From contig NC_035162.2 of assembly GCF_001659605.2 (NCBI RefSeq), positions 11,551,248 to 11,615,247 of the forward strand: 64,000 bases of DNA. Reading direction: 5' to 3'. The DNA comes from Manihot esculenta. Taxonomy: Eukaryota > Streptophyta > Magnoliopsida > Malpighiales > Euphorbiaceae. The notes under the pieces were generated by a model that ran no database searches, was not told the DNA's origin, and saw nothing but the letters and a program-made list of their open reading frames with translations. A program made the position numbers and the translations under genes. Positions within the stretch are counted from its first letter, which is position 1. Every line of letters starts with the position of its first letter. Below are positions 34,560 through 45,694 of this stretch, one piece after another.

Positions 34560-36740
34560 AACCGTAAAAATAAATAAATTCCCAAATTAAAAAAAAAGTA
34601 TTTCCTTGCGTGGGTTTCTGGTTAGGGTTATTAAACTTGGGCGGGCCGTCCATTTCTATTGGGCCATGCAGTATATACTAATTATATGTGGCCCATAGCA
34701 AAATGTGCAAGTGGGACCTTTCATTAAAAAAAAATCAGAAGAATTAATGTTTTATAAAATAAATTATATTTTAATTTAATTAACGAATCAATATCTATAT
34801 TTCTAAAATCGAATCCTTAGATTTTCTAGTATAAAGTCATTAACTGCTCCGCATACGAGTCAATTGTAGCTTAGCTGAGCTAAGCTAGATGGTAAAATAA
34901 AAAAATTTAAACAATATACGAAACCAAATTAATGATTATTTTTAGTGGCGTGAATGAAGAATCATCACGGGTGTTGAATAACAGCAGTACGGGAGTTGAA
35001 AAAACTTGCCTACTTCCTATTACTGCTATCTGTAATTAAGTAGTTCTATATTCTATGAGTAAATGACCAATAAAAATGAAACAAATACAATAATTAAATA
35101 ATATTTAATTTAACCACAAACAAATAATAATAATAAATATGATAAAAAGTAATTAAAAGAATTAATGACAAAATCAACCATGAAATGAACATTTTTTTCT
35201 TACAAAATTTTAGTTAGAAAAAGTATACTTTCTAATACAATCTGCAAAATAGAACATATATAATGCAATGTATGGTTGGCGTCTTGGTTTGATTTTTAGA
35301 AAGGACTGAGTTTGCCTTGTAATTTTGTGATATTACCAATTTTTGCGTATGGCGGAAAAACTGATATTTATTAAAAAGAAAAAGAAAAAGCAAAGCTGCA
35401 TTATAGAGAATTGTGACAAAATTTTATTATCTTCATTATAAAGAAAAGAAAAGAAAAATTGCAATTTTCAATAGATACTTATTAAAAAAAGTAAGGGTGC
35501 ATAATTAATTTATTATAATTAATTCTCAAGTCAGATCAGGCGTCCAAACAAATTTGATTACTTTATGACACTAATCTTATGAGCATTCAACAGCCATCGT
35601 ACTTGAAAATACAACAGAAGACGATTTCAGGAAAATACAACAAATAATCCATTATCGGCCAGTCGACATAAAGGCCAAGCTGTCTTCATGGTTTTCTTGT
35701 TGTTGAAAATAATGTCTCTACTTACAATGATGCCCTATATTCAAAAACCGAAATCTCCATCCCCATTTTCGTAATTTTTTTGGAAACACCAAAGTATTAA
35801 GTTGAGAATTTCGTGTGAACAAAATTAAAAATTAAAGTTGCATCTCTACTATAATAGTATAAACGTTTTGCATTCTGATAAATACTTGATTTTAGAATTA
35901 ATATCGTTATAAATTTGAAAGCATAAATATATAATTTTCTGATCGCATATAAATTTTATTATAATTTTATTTTTATTATATCACGTTAATTTAATCTATA
36001 AATTTTTTAAACGTTTTTTTATAAAATTGCAATTTCAACTCTATAAGATTGTTTAGTTACTTTGCGTATGGGGATTTTGCAAGAGGAAGCTCCATTGGAA
36101 AAAAGAAAATAATAATAATAATAATATCCATTTAAGTCAATACGTCATTCATGCCGTTCAGGATACAACCGTAAGCCTATTATGTCTTATATTGGAGGTA
36201 TTAAGTGATCAATTTAACTAGATTTATACAGATAATGGCCTAGCTTAGTTTTTTCAGTTAATTAAATTAAAGTCCTATTGCTTATTTAAAAAAAAAAATC
36301 GAGCACTCATTAATAGTAAAGGATTTTCTTTCTAACATGAAGTAATCTGTTGAATTAATTTAAATCTAATTGTAATAACCGTTTTTAGGTTTTTTTTATT
36401 ATTTAATTTTAATTAAAAATTCTAAAATATTTTGAATGTAAAACTGGTCATTAGCCGTGTAAATGCCAATGAGCTTACCCCAGCTAATTAATCCATTATT
36501 AAAATTGTCGTGATTGACTGTCTTCCCTTTCGCCGGAAATTAGGAAAGTTAGCAACCGTCACCAAAATCATACACACTGAAGCGGTTGATATAAAATGAC
36601 AAGTTAATTAATATATATTATTTTCAGTTTTTTCTTTCTTGTACATACTGCATGCAAGGTTTGACCCTTTCCCATTGCTTTTCCATTTATTATTACTTAA
36701 AATAAGTATGAAAATTTTGATTTGACTTGATTTCTTCGTC
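34560..36740. other. Intergenic DNA between EXORDIUM-like gene 6 and the glucosyltransferase
   Basis: AT-rich with simple runs; no gene or element supported. The first 100 bp is probably 3' UTR of gene 6. Confidence 0.4.
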
Positions 36741-36744
36741 TCTC

Positions 36745-36750
36745 TATAAA
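36745..36750 (+). promoter_or_regulatory. TATA box of the UGT85A-type gene
   Basis: CTCTCTATAAAGG, with TATAAA 67-72 bp upstream of the ATG at 36817. Confidence 0.65.
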
Positions 36751-36816
36751 GGCCTCATTGCATCTTGCTTAAAGCATCCCATTCTTTTCTATTGTCCGTG
36801 ATTTTTAATTTAGAGA

Positions 36817-38385
36817 ATGGGTTCCTTAACCTTTGCTGAAAAGCCTCATGCAGTCTGCATCCCTTACCCAGCTCAAGGCCACATAAATCCCATGCTAAAA
36901 CTAGCCAAATTGTTACACCACAAAGGCTTCCATATTACCTTTGTTAACACCGAATACAACCACAATCGCCTCCTCAAATCTCGAGGCCCAGACTCTCTCA
37001 ATGGCCTCCCTTCCTTTCAATTTCGTACCATCCCCGATGGTCTCCCTCCTACTGACACTGATGCTACCCAGGACATACCGTCCTTGTGCCAGTCTACCAG
37101 GAAAACTTGCTTGTCACCCTTTAGAGACCTCCTCTCTAAGCTCAATCACACCTCTTCATCCAACGTTCCTCCTGTTACTTGCATAGTTTCAGATGGGGTC
37201 ATGAGCTTCACCCTTGATGCAGCACAAGAGCTTGGCATTCCTGAGGTTCTGTTTTGGACAACTAGTGCTTGTGGCTTTATGGCATATCTTCACTATCGCC
37301 ACTTAATTGAGAAGGGTTTCACACCTTTGAAAGGTTCTTTCCGTTGATTCTTTCTGTACTTCATGAGGCGATTAGATTCATTATTTATGATATATTAATA
37401 GTTGTTTGTTGTTTGTTTTCAATTTTCAGATGAGAGCTACTTGACAAATGGTTACTTGGATACTGTTATAGACTGGATTCCAGGCATGAAAGGTATCCGC
37501 TTGAGGGATATTCCAAGTTTTATTAGAACTACAGATCCCGAAGATGGTATGCTAGATTTTGTACTTTCAGAGACAAAAAGAGCGCAGAAAGCCTCTGCAA
37601 TTATCTTGAATACCTTTGATGCCTTAGAGCATGACGTTTTATCTGCACTTTCTTCATTGTTGCCTCCTGTGTACTCCATTGGTTCTCTTCAACTTATCCT
37701 CAATAACGTTAATGATGAGGACTTAAAGTTGATAGGATCAAATTTATGGAAGGAGGAATCTGGTTGTCTTGAGTGGCTAGACTCAAAAGAACCCAACTCT
37801 GTTGTTTACGTCAATTTTGGAAGCATCACTGTCATGACAACTGAGCAATTGGTGGAGTTTGCTTGGGGACTTGCTAACAGCAGCCAAACATTTTTGTGGG
37901 TCATTAGACCAGACCTTGTTTCTGGGGACACAGCGGTTCTCCCAGCAGAGTTTTTGACGGTGACTAAAGAAAGAGGTCTTCTAGCTAGCTGGTGCCCACA
38001 GGAACAAGTACTAAACCACCCATCAATCGGGGCGTTCTTAACACACAATGGATGGAACTCTACACTCGAAAGTATTTGTGGAGGAGTGCCTATGATTTGC
38101 TGGCCTTTCTTCGCGGAGCAACAGACCAATTGCAGATACTGTTGCAAAGAATGGGGCATAGGTATGGAGATAAACAGTAATGTAAAGAGAGATGAAATTG
38201 AGAGCCTAGTGATAGAGTTAATGGAAGCAGACAAGGGTAAAGAAATGAAAAAGAAAGCCATGGAATGGAGGAAGATGGCAGAGGAGGCTGCTGCTAGTCT
38301 CGAAGGTTCATCTTTTCGGAATTTGGACAACTTGATCAACCAAGTGCTCTTATCTTCGAAAAATTATAGTGATCGCGGGATGTAG
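36817..38385 (+). CDS. UDP-glycosyltransferase, UGT85A subfamily
   Basis: Transfers glucose from UDP-glucose to small acceptors in the cytosol; UGT85 enzymes are known to act on cyanohydrins, iridoids, terpenols and cytokinins, so the acceptor cannot be read from sequence. Two exons, 36817-37333 and 37430-38385, join as AAAG|AT to give [20 protein letters not shown]; total 490 residues, normal for the subfamily. The single intron is where UGT85 genes carry theirs. The catalytic His22 sits in [13 protein letters not shown]. The sugar-donor PSPG box starts at Trp360 ([19 protein letters not shown]) and runs through [14 protein letters not shown] to about residue 403, ending in EQQ. No damage is seen. 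Databases often label such proteins 7-deoxyloganetin glucosyltransferase-like, a name that should not be taken as activity. Confidence 0.94.
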
Positions 38386-38449
38386 GATTATTTTCATGTA
38401 ATAAAAAATCAGTAGCAGTTAAATGGGCCTTAAAAATTTATAAATTAAT

Positions 38450-40150
38450 AATAACACTACTTGTTTGTTTCTAACTTCCTATTTTTCTTTCTTCTCTCTA
38501 GATTTTCTTTTATTCTATGTATTTTTTCTATTTCTATTGGTAGAAAATCCAATTTAGTGACATGGAGGTGCTATTACCACATTTGACCACTTTTATTATT
38601 AGTGACACTTTGGCGGTTGAAAATCCAATTCAGTTGATATGTTTATATTAAAGCCACCAAACCACGAAAGGGTGCATTTAATTTTATAGAGTGAGGATAA
38701 TTATATCTTTTTGTTATCTCTTACATTCTTGAATTTTTTCATATTTTATAGTTTTTAATATTACTATTATTTTTAAAGAAAAAAAGAATTATTTTAATTT
38801 ATTAAGCCACTGCCTAAAAAGTTACTCTGCAATGCATCCTTCTGCCGGCTAATAAGGAGGTGTGAATCAAGTGATTTGGACATCAACAAATGCAGGACAA
38901 GGATAATTCACCGTCCAAGCGAAAAATAGAAGGCCATTCTCTGTCTAAAAATGCAGGGTACTCCCCAAATAGACAAATTACAAAAGAATAAACAAACAAA
39001 TAAATAAAATCCCTCAAATATTTATTTTTCTGTGGTGTGTTTCCATCTTTATCCTCTGTCTCTATCTCACTCCCCAAAATGCAATTTCCCATATCAAACA
39101 AGCAATCCACATCGTGAGAATTTATGTTGCTGTCTAGTCCCACTATCTCATTTTCTCTCTCTCTCTCTCTTCCCATCTTCTGCAACTATTAATGCTCATA
39201 CCAATCCCAGTTGAAACCCACGTCCTCATAACTTATCTGCAATTATTACTTCCATTAAGCCACAAATCCAGTCAATCTTATTTCATAAAATTGTTAGTTT
39301 TATGGGGCAAAATCTAAATTTCTTCACAGGACTGTTTTCTTTAAATAAAGAGTCTTTGAATTTATTTTTTTAAAAATAATTTATTTTACATTTTAAAATT
39401 ATTCAATTAAATTATATTTATATTCTACTAAATTAAATTTTTTAATCCTATAATTTTAATTAATATATTATTTAATTTTTATAATAATAATAAGATAAAT
39501 TAAAATATTTTTATTATTTTTTAATTTACATATAATTTAATAAATTAAATTAATTTATACACTTTTTAAAATATATTTAATAAATTGAAATTGGTGGGTT
39601 TACAAGATGTAGACCCTGAATAATAATTCGATTAAGAAAAGAAATTATGTAATTATGATTTATTTTGTCACAAATCTAACTTGGATGAGAAGAGAGTTAT
39701 ATTTTTAAGCTTTGGTTCTTTTAATAATTCGTTGGTGATGGAGGATTGATTTTCAAGACAGCAGATGCAATATCCACCTAAATTTTAATTTTGACAATCC
39801 CAAATAAATTATTGGTGGGGAAAATCATAGACAAAGATGAAATGGTCTATTTATAAATATTTTTTTATAAAAAAATAGTAAAAAAATAATTTCCAGCCCA
39901 CTAAAGTCCTACCTTAGATTTTTGAAGGACGTCATTTTGATATCGACACCTAGATAAAGGCCTCTAACTTTAATTTGAGAGAAATATAGCTTTGGTGGGA
40001 GCTGCTGTCGGTATTGGAAATGTCTTTAGTTCTTTGATCCATTCCGTGACTAGAAATCCATCCTTACCAAAACGCCATTTTGGGATAATCGAAACTATTG
40101 CATTGTTTGCATTAATGATGGCGGGTAGAGCCGTTTGGTAGCTGGCAATG
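38450..40150. other. Intergenic DNA downstream of the UGT gene
   Basis: AT-rich, with a CT microsatellite near 39155-39172. A short ORF pair near 38.9-39.2 kb overlaps on both strands and is not convincing. No gene recognised. Confidence 0.4.
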
Positions 40151-40159
40151 CTCATAATA

Positions 40160-40675
40160 TAAAATTATTTATTTTTTAAAAAATATAAAAATTTCGATTT
40201 AAATTGAAAAAATTGATCCAACAGAATTAATTAAAAATTTGATTTGATTTTTTATTATTTTAATTCGATTCAATTTTTAATTTCTAAAATTTTAATTATT
40301 TTAGTTTGATTCAGAATTAATTAAAATTTTGATTTGATTTTTTATTATTTTAGTTCGATTCGATTTTTAATTTTTAAAATTTTAATTATTTTGGTTTGAT
40401 TCAATTTTAATAAGAAAAAATCGAAAAAATAAAAAAAATCAAACTAAACCCATTAGTGATAATAGTATATTATTGAAAATAATATAGAGAGATTAGATTA
40501 TATTAAAAATAAAAATAATTATTAAAAATTCAAATTGATCAAATCGAATCGAATCTAATTGAATCATATCGGTTCGGTTTGATTCAGTTTTTGACCAAAA
40601 TTGATTCGATTTGATATTTATAAATATCAAAATTTCAATTTTCAGTTTGATTCGATAATGCTCACCCCTAAATGG
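40160..40675 (-). mobile_element. Second copy of the foldback element, inverted, with an internal duplication
   Basis: The central words match the element at 18.3 kb after reverse complementing: both contain CTCTATATTATT...TATTATCACTAAT. CGGTTCGGTTTGATT motifs and the end motif GATAATGCTCACCCCTAA are also shared. A 90-bp unit beginning GAATTAATTAAAA is duplicated in tandem at 40224-40313 and 40314-40403. The left end is less clear, so target-site duplications could not be identified. Confidence 0.6.
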
Positions 40676-40749
40676 ATACTGGGTGTTGTGTGTTCGAGTT
40701 TGATTCGATAATGCTCACCCCTAAATGGATATTGGGCATTGTGTGTTCG
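40644..40749. repeat. 53-bp tandem duplication spanning the foldback element end
   Basis: AGTTTGATTCGATAATGCTC at 40644 recurs at 40697. Each 53-bp copy contains the element end (GCTCACCCCTAAATGGATA) and then TGTGTGTTCGA, with a few differences. The unit joins element terminus and flanking DNA, so it duplicated after insertion. Confidence 0.85.
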
Positions 40750-40779
40750 ACCCGAGCAGTAACTAACGCGTTAAGTATC

Positions 40780-40875
40780 CTGGGAGAGTTAGAGTCGAAA
40801 AGAGGATTCCTCACTTCTTTTTCTCATTCAAAATCGTGCATGGGATTTTCATCTCGTAGGGCTTCTAAGTGACAT
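40780..40875 (-). pseudogene. Plastid-derived fragment: ndhB intron end (group II domain V) and start of exon 2
   Basis: Read on the minus strand it contains CTACGAGATGAAAATCCCAT and CACGATTTTGAATGAG, the hairpin of a group II intron domain V, and then AAGTGAGGAATCCTCTTTTC and GACTCTAACTCTCCCA, which I recall as the 3' end of the plastid ndhB intron running into exon 2. Homology stops a few bases into the exon. Several substitutions relative to the remembered plastid sequence show it is an old nuclear copy. It could have come through the mitochondrial genome, which often holds plastid DNA. Confidence 0.65.
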
Positions 40876-41399
40876 CTTGTTATTGCATCGAAATATATAA
40901 ATGTTGATTGTTAGGCTGCGCTCTCACTATCAACGGCAAGGCAAAACCTCTTTATGAAGTCTAACTCAAGGGCTAGCACTATCGATGTCAATCTAAGCTA
41001 ATCGGATACTTAAGTCGAGTATTTTTATTAGAGGATGATACCAAGCCTTTATTATTATTATATTAATATTAAGTCGAGTGAGCTTTTCTAATACTAATCG
41101 TTTTCTAATACTAATCAAAGACGAAAAGTCAGAATTTGCATAGAGATTATAGGCGCTTATCTATCGTGGAGCTCGGTAATCTTTCTTAAAATCGCTATGT
41201 ATTCTTGAACAGAAAGTGATATGCTTTCGAAGATCATTTCTGGTCTATCCATGTTAATTAAATCTATCCCGCGAAAGAAAGGATAGTTCATTCTTAGGGT
41301 GAGAAGCTATTCCTCACGAAATAAAAGGATCAAAACCTTCCACACCCCATGCTGGACTTATAAGTTGTACCTTTCTAGTTAATCCATAAGGTTCAGACA
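40876..41399. other. Unassigned DNA between two plastid-derived fragments
   Basis: Less AT-rich than the surrounding intergenic DNA and without a long ORF. Phrases such as GAAAGAAAGGATAGTTCATTC look organelle-like, but I cannot place them. It may be further organelle DNA, possibly mitochondrial, inserted with the two plastid pieces. Confidence 0.35.
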
Positions 41400-41640
41400 C
41401 CCATATTCCAAGACCTAACTTTATACAGTTAGATACAAAATTATTTATTTTTGAAACAGGAAATAAAGTAGTAGATGTTTTAGCCTCCTATCGCCGTGAA
41501 AAAAAAAATCAGACCAATTGGGGGAGTTGGAGTAGGTAAAACAGTACTTATTATGAAATTAATCAATAATATTGTGAAAACTCACAGAGTGTATATGTAT
41601 TTGGCCGGGAAAAGAAGAGCAATCGCAAATCTCATGAATT
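41400..41640 (+). pseudogene. Plastid-derived fragment of atpB (ATP synthase CF1 beta subunit)
   Basis: Translated in shifting frames the stretch gives [25 protein letters not shown] and then [18 protein letters not shown]. These match the plastid AtpB region FIQLDTKL...ETGIKVVDLLAPYRR and the P-loop [18 protein letters not shown]. An A-run expansion at about 41503 breaks the frame between the two pieces, and missense changes fall in the P-loop region. It is a decayed partial copy without start or stop, so not expressed as a subunit. The border downstream of 41600 is vague. Confidence 0.8.
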
Positions 41641-41649
41641 TTTTTCTTT

Positions 41650-42630
41650 CTAACTAAAGGTAACATATACTTTTTTTTTTATTTTCCGTCTTTCTATGCT
41701 AAAAAGATCAATCAATTTTTTAAATGGTTTATATTTGGTTTTGAAGATTTGGGTGTTGATTCAAGTTGCTTGAAAGTCTTGGAAGCCTCTACACAATCTT
41801 ATATTTTGGTTGATCTAATAGTCAGAGGTTAGTTTTCCTTTTTTTTTTTTCTAAAGATTCTCTTTTTATAATTTAAGACTATAATAATCTTGCATTTATC
41901 CTTTGATGTGAGTTTGGTTTTGATTTAAGTGCATGTTTGGTTATAATCTCTTATTCTGATTTATTAAAAAAAATTTCTGAGCCTAGAAAAAATATAATGA
42001 CTCCCTAGAAAAAAGAAGCAAGACTTTTTTCCAAACGTATATAATCCATTTAGTAAAATTTTAATTTAATTTAATTCTAATTTCCACAGACTGCATTCAT
42101 ATCTACTTATAAATCTATTTCTTTTAGTAATTTCTTGTAAGAATAACGAGAGAAATATAAATATGTAATTTCAAAAAGTGAATTACAAACTAAAAAAAGA
42201 AAAAAAAAAAAAAAAAAAAGAAAGCCTTTTATTTGGCTTACAGTCCTCTTCCTTTCTCAACTCTTTTGAGTGTGACATTTTCTTAACATTTAGAATTTTT
42301 TTTTTCCCTAAATATCATATTTTGTTATGTGTCATACAATCACGAATCCAAAGATTGACGTCTCTGGGTGAAATGACAAATTGATCAATTTGAAATATAC
42401 ATAAGATTGATATCTTTGCAGAAGAGATTAGAGAGGCGATCGATGGCGCAAAACAACATCAACATTTTCGTTTGAAGGGGAACATGTCAATTCATTTGTT
42501 TGTTCTTAAATTTCACAACACAGGATGCAGGATTAAACAGAGATAATACGTCATACATGAGATGATTTATCTGGATTATGCTGAAGGGAACATGTAATTA
42601 AATGTAAGCCTAGCATGAAGTTGACACAAT
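41650..42630. other. Intergenic DNA and 3' flank of the WIP gene
   Basis: Contains long T and A homopolymers (for example 42192-42218) and no recognisable gene. Confidence 0.4.
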
Positions 42631-42638
42631 CTTAATTC

Positions 42639-43583
42639 TTAAGCAAGAGCAGACCCATCATCAAATAGCTGAATCCCATCATATGATGATGATGGAGGAA
42701 AAGGGCCATGGCCTGAACCAAAAGCTTTAATGTGATCTTTGAGCGATCTTTTGTGCTTAAAGTCAGAACCGCAAATGCATAGCCAACGTTTACCACAGTT
42801 TTTCTCATGGGTTCTCCAGTCACCTTTCACAGCCAAGAATTTCCCACATTTCCTGCACATGAAAGGTTTCAGTCCATGCTTCCTCTTGTAATGCGTTTGC
42901 AATGTTCGAAAATCTTTTAGAGGCTTCGCTTTCGGGTGCTGTATATTGTTCTTGCACCCTTCTGCGCAGCAGTAGCATGGGATTCCTAACATAGCTCGTG
43001 GCTGAGTTCCCTTGAGCGATTCAGGTCCTCTACGATATTGTGATCCATGACCCCACATGTGCATCTGAAACTAACTAAAACTCATCACGAGAGAGCACTG
43101 CAAGAACTTTCTAATCAATGTATTATAAGAACAAAGAAACACTAAAAGCAGCAAAAGATTTTGAACCTGAAGATTGTTGTAGCGGTTGAAGGTCTTGAAG
43201 CAAACATGGCAAGAAAAATGAGTGAAGCCAATGAGTATCTGTTCAGGAGTCGGTATCCAATATTTGGTGACTACATTTGCATGTACTTTAACATTTGGAT
43301 TGATGGAGCTATGAGAGTGATCAGGAAGGCCAATGTGTAAGGCCACAGTAACCTCCTCTTTGTCTCCATCAGTACTGCTTGCTTTAGGGTTTTCAATTAA
43401 TGATGGATGTGGTGAGCTAAGAAAGGAGCTCAGCAATGGCGTATGCTGAATAGAACTATAACTTGCACTGGGAAAGAGCTCGAGTGGCTCAATATCGGTG
43501 TGTCTATTAGTATTAATATCAGTACTAGGAGTTGAAGAAAGTAATAAGGAATCAGCATCACATACAAGATGTGAAGACTCCAT
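42639..43583 (-). CDS. TT1: WIP-family C2H2 zinc-finger protein, TRANSPARENT TESTA 1 type
   Basis: Nuclear transcription regulator; Arabidopsis TT1 controls proanthocyanidin accumulation and endothelium development in the seed coat. Two exons, 43583-43167 and 43064-42639, separated by a 102-bp phase-0 intron, give 280 residues. The N-terminal part is Ser/Thr-rich with the WIP-family block [10 protein letters not shown] (about residue 80). The WIP domain begins [19 protein letters not shown]. Finger 1 has Cys125/Cys128/His141/His145 and is split by the intron. Finger 2 lies in [11 protein letters not shown]...THYKRKH, finger 3 in [21 protein letters not shown], and finger 4 in [35 protein letters not shown] and FGSGHGP favour TT1 over DOT5/WIP6. 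A second ATG four bases upstream (43587) opens a 9-codon overlapping frame. Confidence 0.9.
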
Positions 43584-43649
43584 GCATGCTTTTTAAGAGC
43601 TATAAATTACAAAGATGAAGCCTGATTTATATGTCTATACACATATAAA

Positions 43650-45680
43650 TAGATTACAGATACAGCAGAAAGGTGACGAGGAGAATAAGAGTAGAGGGGA
43701 AGGGTAGGGTGGCTGGAGAGTAATGTGCATGGTTGAATGAAAACAACCTTTGTGAAGGGCGTCATAAATCTATTCTGTAATCATGGTTATCAATTTTTGG
43801 GGTGGAAAATAAATACCTTAATTTCTATGGCCCAGGGAGCTGAATTTGGCAAGAATTGCTCTACAGAAAGTTTCAAATCTAAGGCAATGCATTACGGTAT
43901 TAGGCTCTCTCTCCACAGCTCAAGCATTAGAGAAGGAAATCTAGAGAGGGATTGCATCACAGGACAGTCATTATTCATTTCTAACTGTTAACATGCTCGA
44001 TGTGGACTTCTCATTTATAATCACACCATATTAAAAAGTTTTTATATTTTTTTCTTAAAAAATTTATACTTTCTCACTATATTTGAAATTTTTTATTATA
44101 TTAATAGAGAAATTATAATAAAATTATAAATATAAATTACAATAAAAAAATAAATTTAATTTCGTCGAGGAGACATGCAGGTGTAATTTTATATAAAAAA
44201 ATTTAATAATTAATTTTAAAAAGCGTATTAACCGATCACTTCATTAATTTTAATCATTAAATTTTATAAAATAATTAAAATTTCTTTAATACATAGAAAC
44301 TAAGTATTATACTTTAATTAATTAATAAATTTTTTCATAATTCATGAATTAAATAATAACATCCTAAACAGTAAATTAACGAAAAGTTTTAATTCCGATT
44401 CTCATTAAAAAAAAATGAATTTTAGGTTTGTTAATATAATAATTATTAATGGGTAAACTGAAATTATCCCATACATTTATACAGCCTAGGTCCATTGGAC
44501 CTCCCAAATGGAGAAAATCAAAATAAACTAGGCCTTCTGATTAGCAGCCCATTTGCTTCCGACCATTTCTTGCTGTAGCCTATCCAGCAATGGTTTCGAA
44601 AAAAGACTTTAAAAAAAAAACATTAATAACGTCGTGAAATATCAAAAATGCCCTGTGCGCTAATCTTTTAAAATTTTAAATTTTTGTATAGACTTATATA
44701 ATATTAAAAGGGTATAGTTAAAATTATTATAATTTTGATTTAGATTTAGTAATTGAGAAGAAAAAATATTGAAAAAAAATTTTATATTTAATAAATATAA
44801 AAATTGAAATTGAAATATTTAAGATATCAACATCCTTTTAAATGAAAATAACTTTAAAATACAATTATTGTATATAAATTAATTTTAGCATAATTAATAT
44901 TAGTATGTACAAAAAATGAAAATAATCATAAAAATATTGGCAACAATATTAATGTGAATAAGAATGCTTTTAAAAGCAATAAGAGAGACATGATAAAACA
45001 ATAATTAAAAGTTCAAAAAAGTTCTTTCTGTATCTATATTTTTATACTAATAAATAAATAAATAAACTTATTCGCATTAAAATTTTTTTAAATAAAATTA
45101 TGCAAATTAATAATTTAAAATAAAATATAAATGTCAATTTATGTATTTTACTATATTACATTATGAATTTTTTTTAATAATATCTTATAGTAATAAATTA
45201 AAACTCAGCTGATAAAATTCATAGATTTAAACTTACCCAGATAATCGAGATCCAGTTATTTATATCTAAACAAAGAAAGGGCAGTACAGAAATAAGAGAC
45301 CTCATAGGTTTAACGAATTAAATTTATTATTGAGGGACTCTACTTCCCTGTAATACACATTTTGTAAAAAGATGTTAAGATTTTTATATTTTATAATTTA
45401 GAATAATTAACTCAAATCAACATCACAAAAGAATAATAGATGATTTTTCTTTTTTGAAGGAAAAAAAAGAAAGATCTGCATAAGGTGGTCGATTAGTCCG
45501 AAATCTTTCCTGCAGCAGCTGGGGAGAGAAGATTAATGAATTATCTCTGCGAAGACGACAGATATGGGAGTTTTGAGAATAAAGGAGAGAGATAAAGTGA
45601 GAGGAAGACCCACCAATCAAGTTATGGAGATTTTACAAAATAAGCTTTTCACCGAATCGTGTGTATATATGTTGATGATG
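43650..45680. other. Intergenic DNA, promoter side of TT1 and 3' side of the RRM gene
   Basis: Promoter-proximal 43.6-44.0 kb is of mixed composition; 44.0-45.4 kb is AT-rich. The stretch up to 45.69 kb next to the RRM gene is probably its 3' UTR. No further gene is recognised. Confidence 0.4.
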
Positions 45681-45694
45681 AGTTCTTGGTTAAG

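Noticed and set aside
40740..40760. GTTCGA motif resembling a tRNA T-loop
   Set aside because: No cloverleaf arms fit around it, and it belongs to the 53-bp tandem unit.
40672..40872. 66-codon plus-strand ORF
   Set aside because: It spans the 53-bp duplication and the antisense of the ndhB-derived fragment, so it is not a gene.
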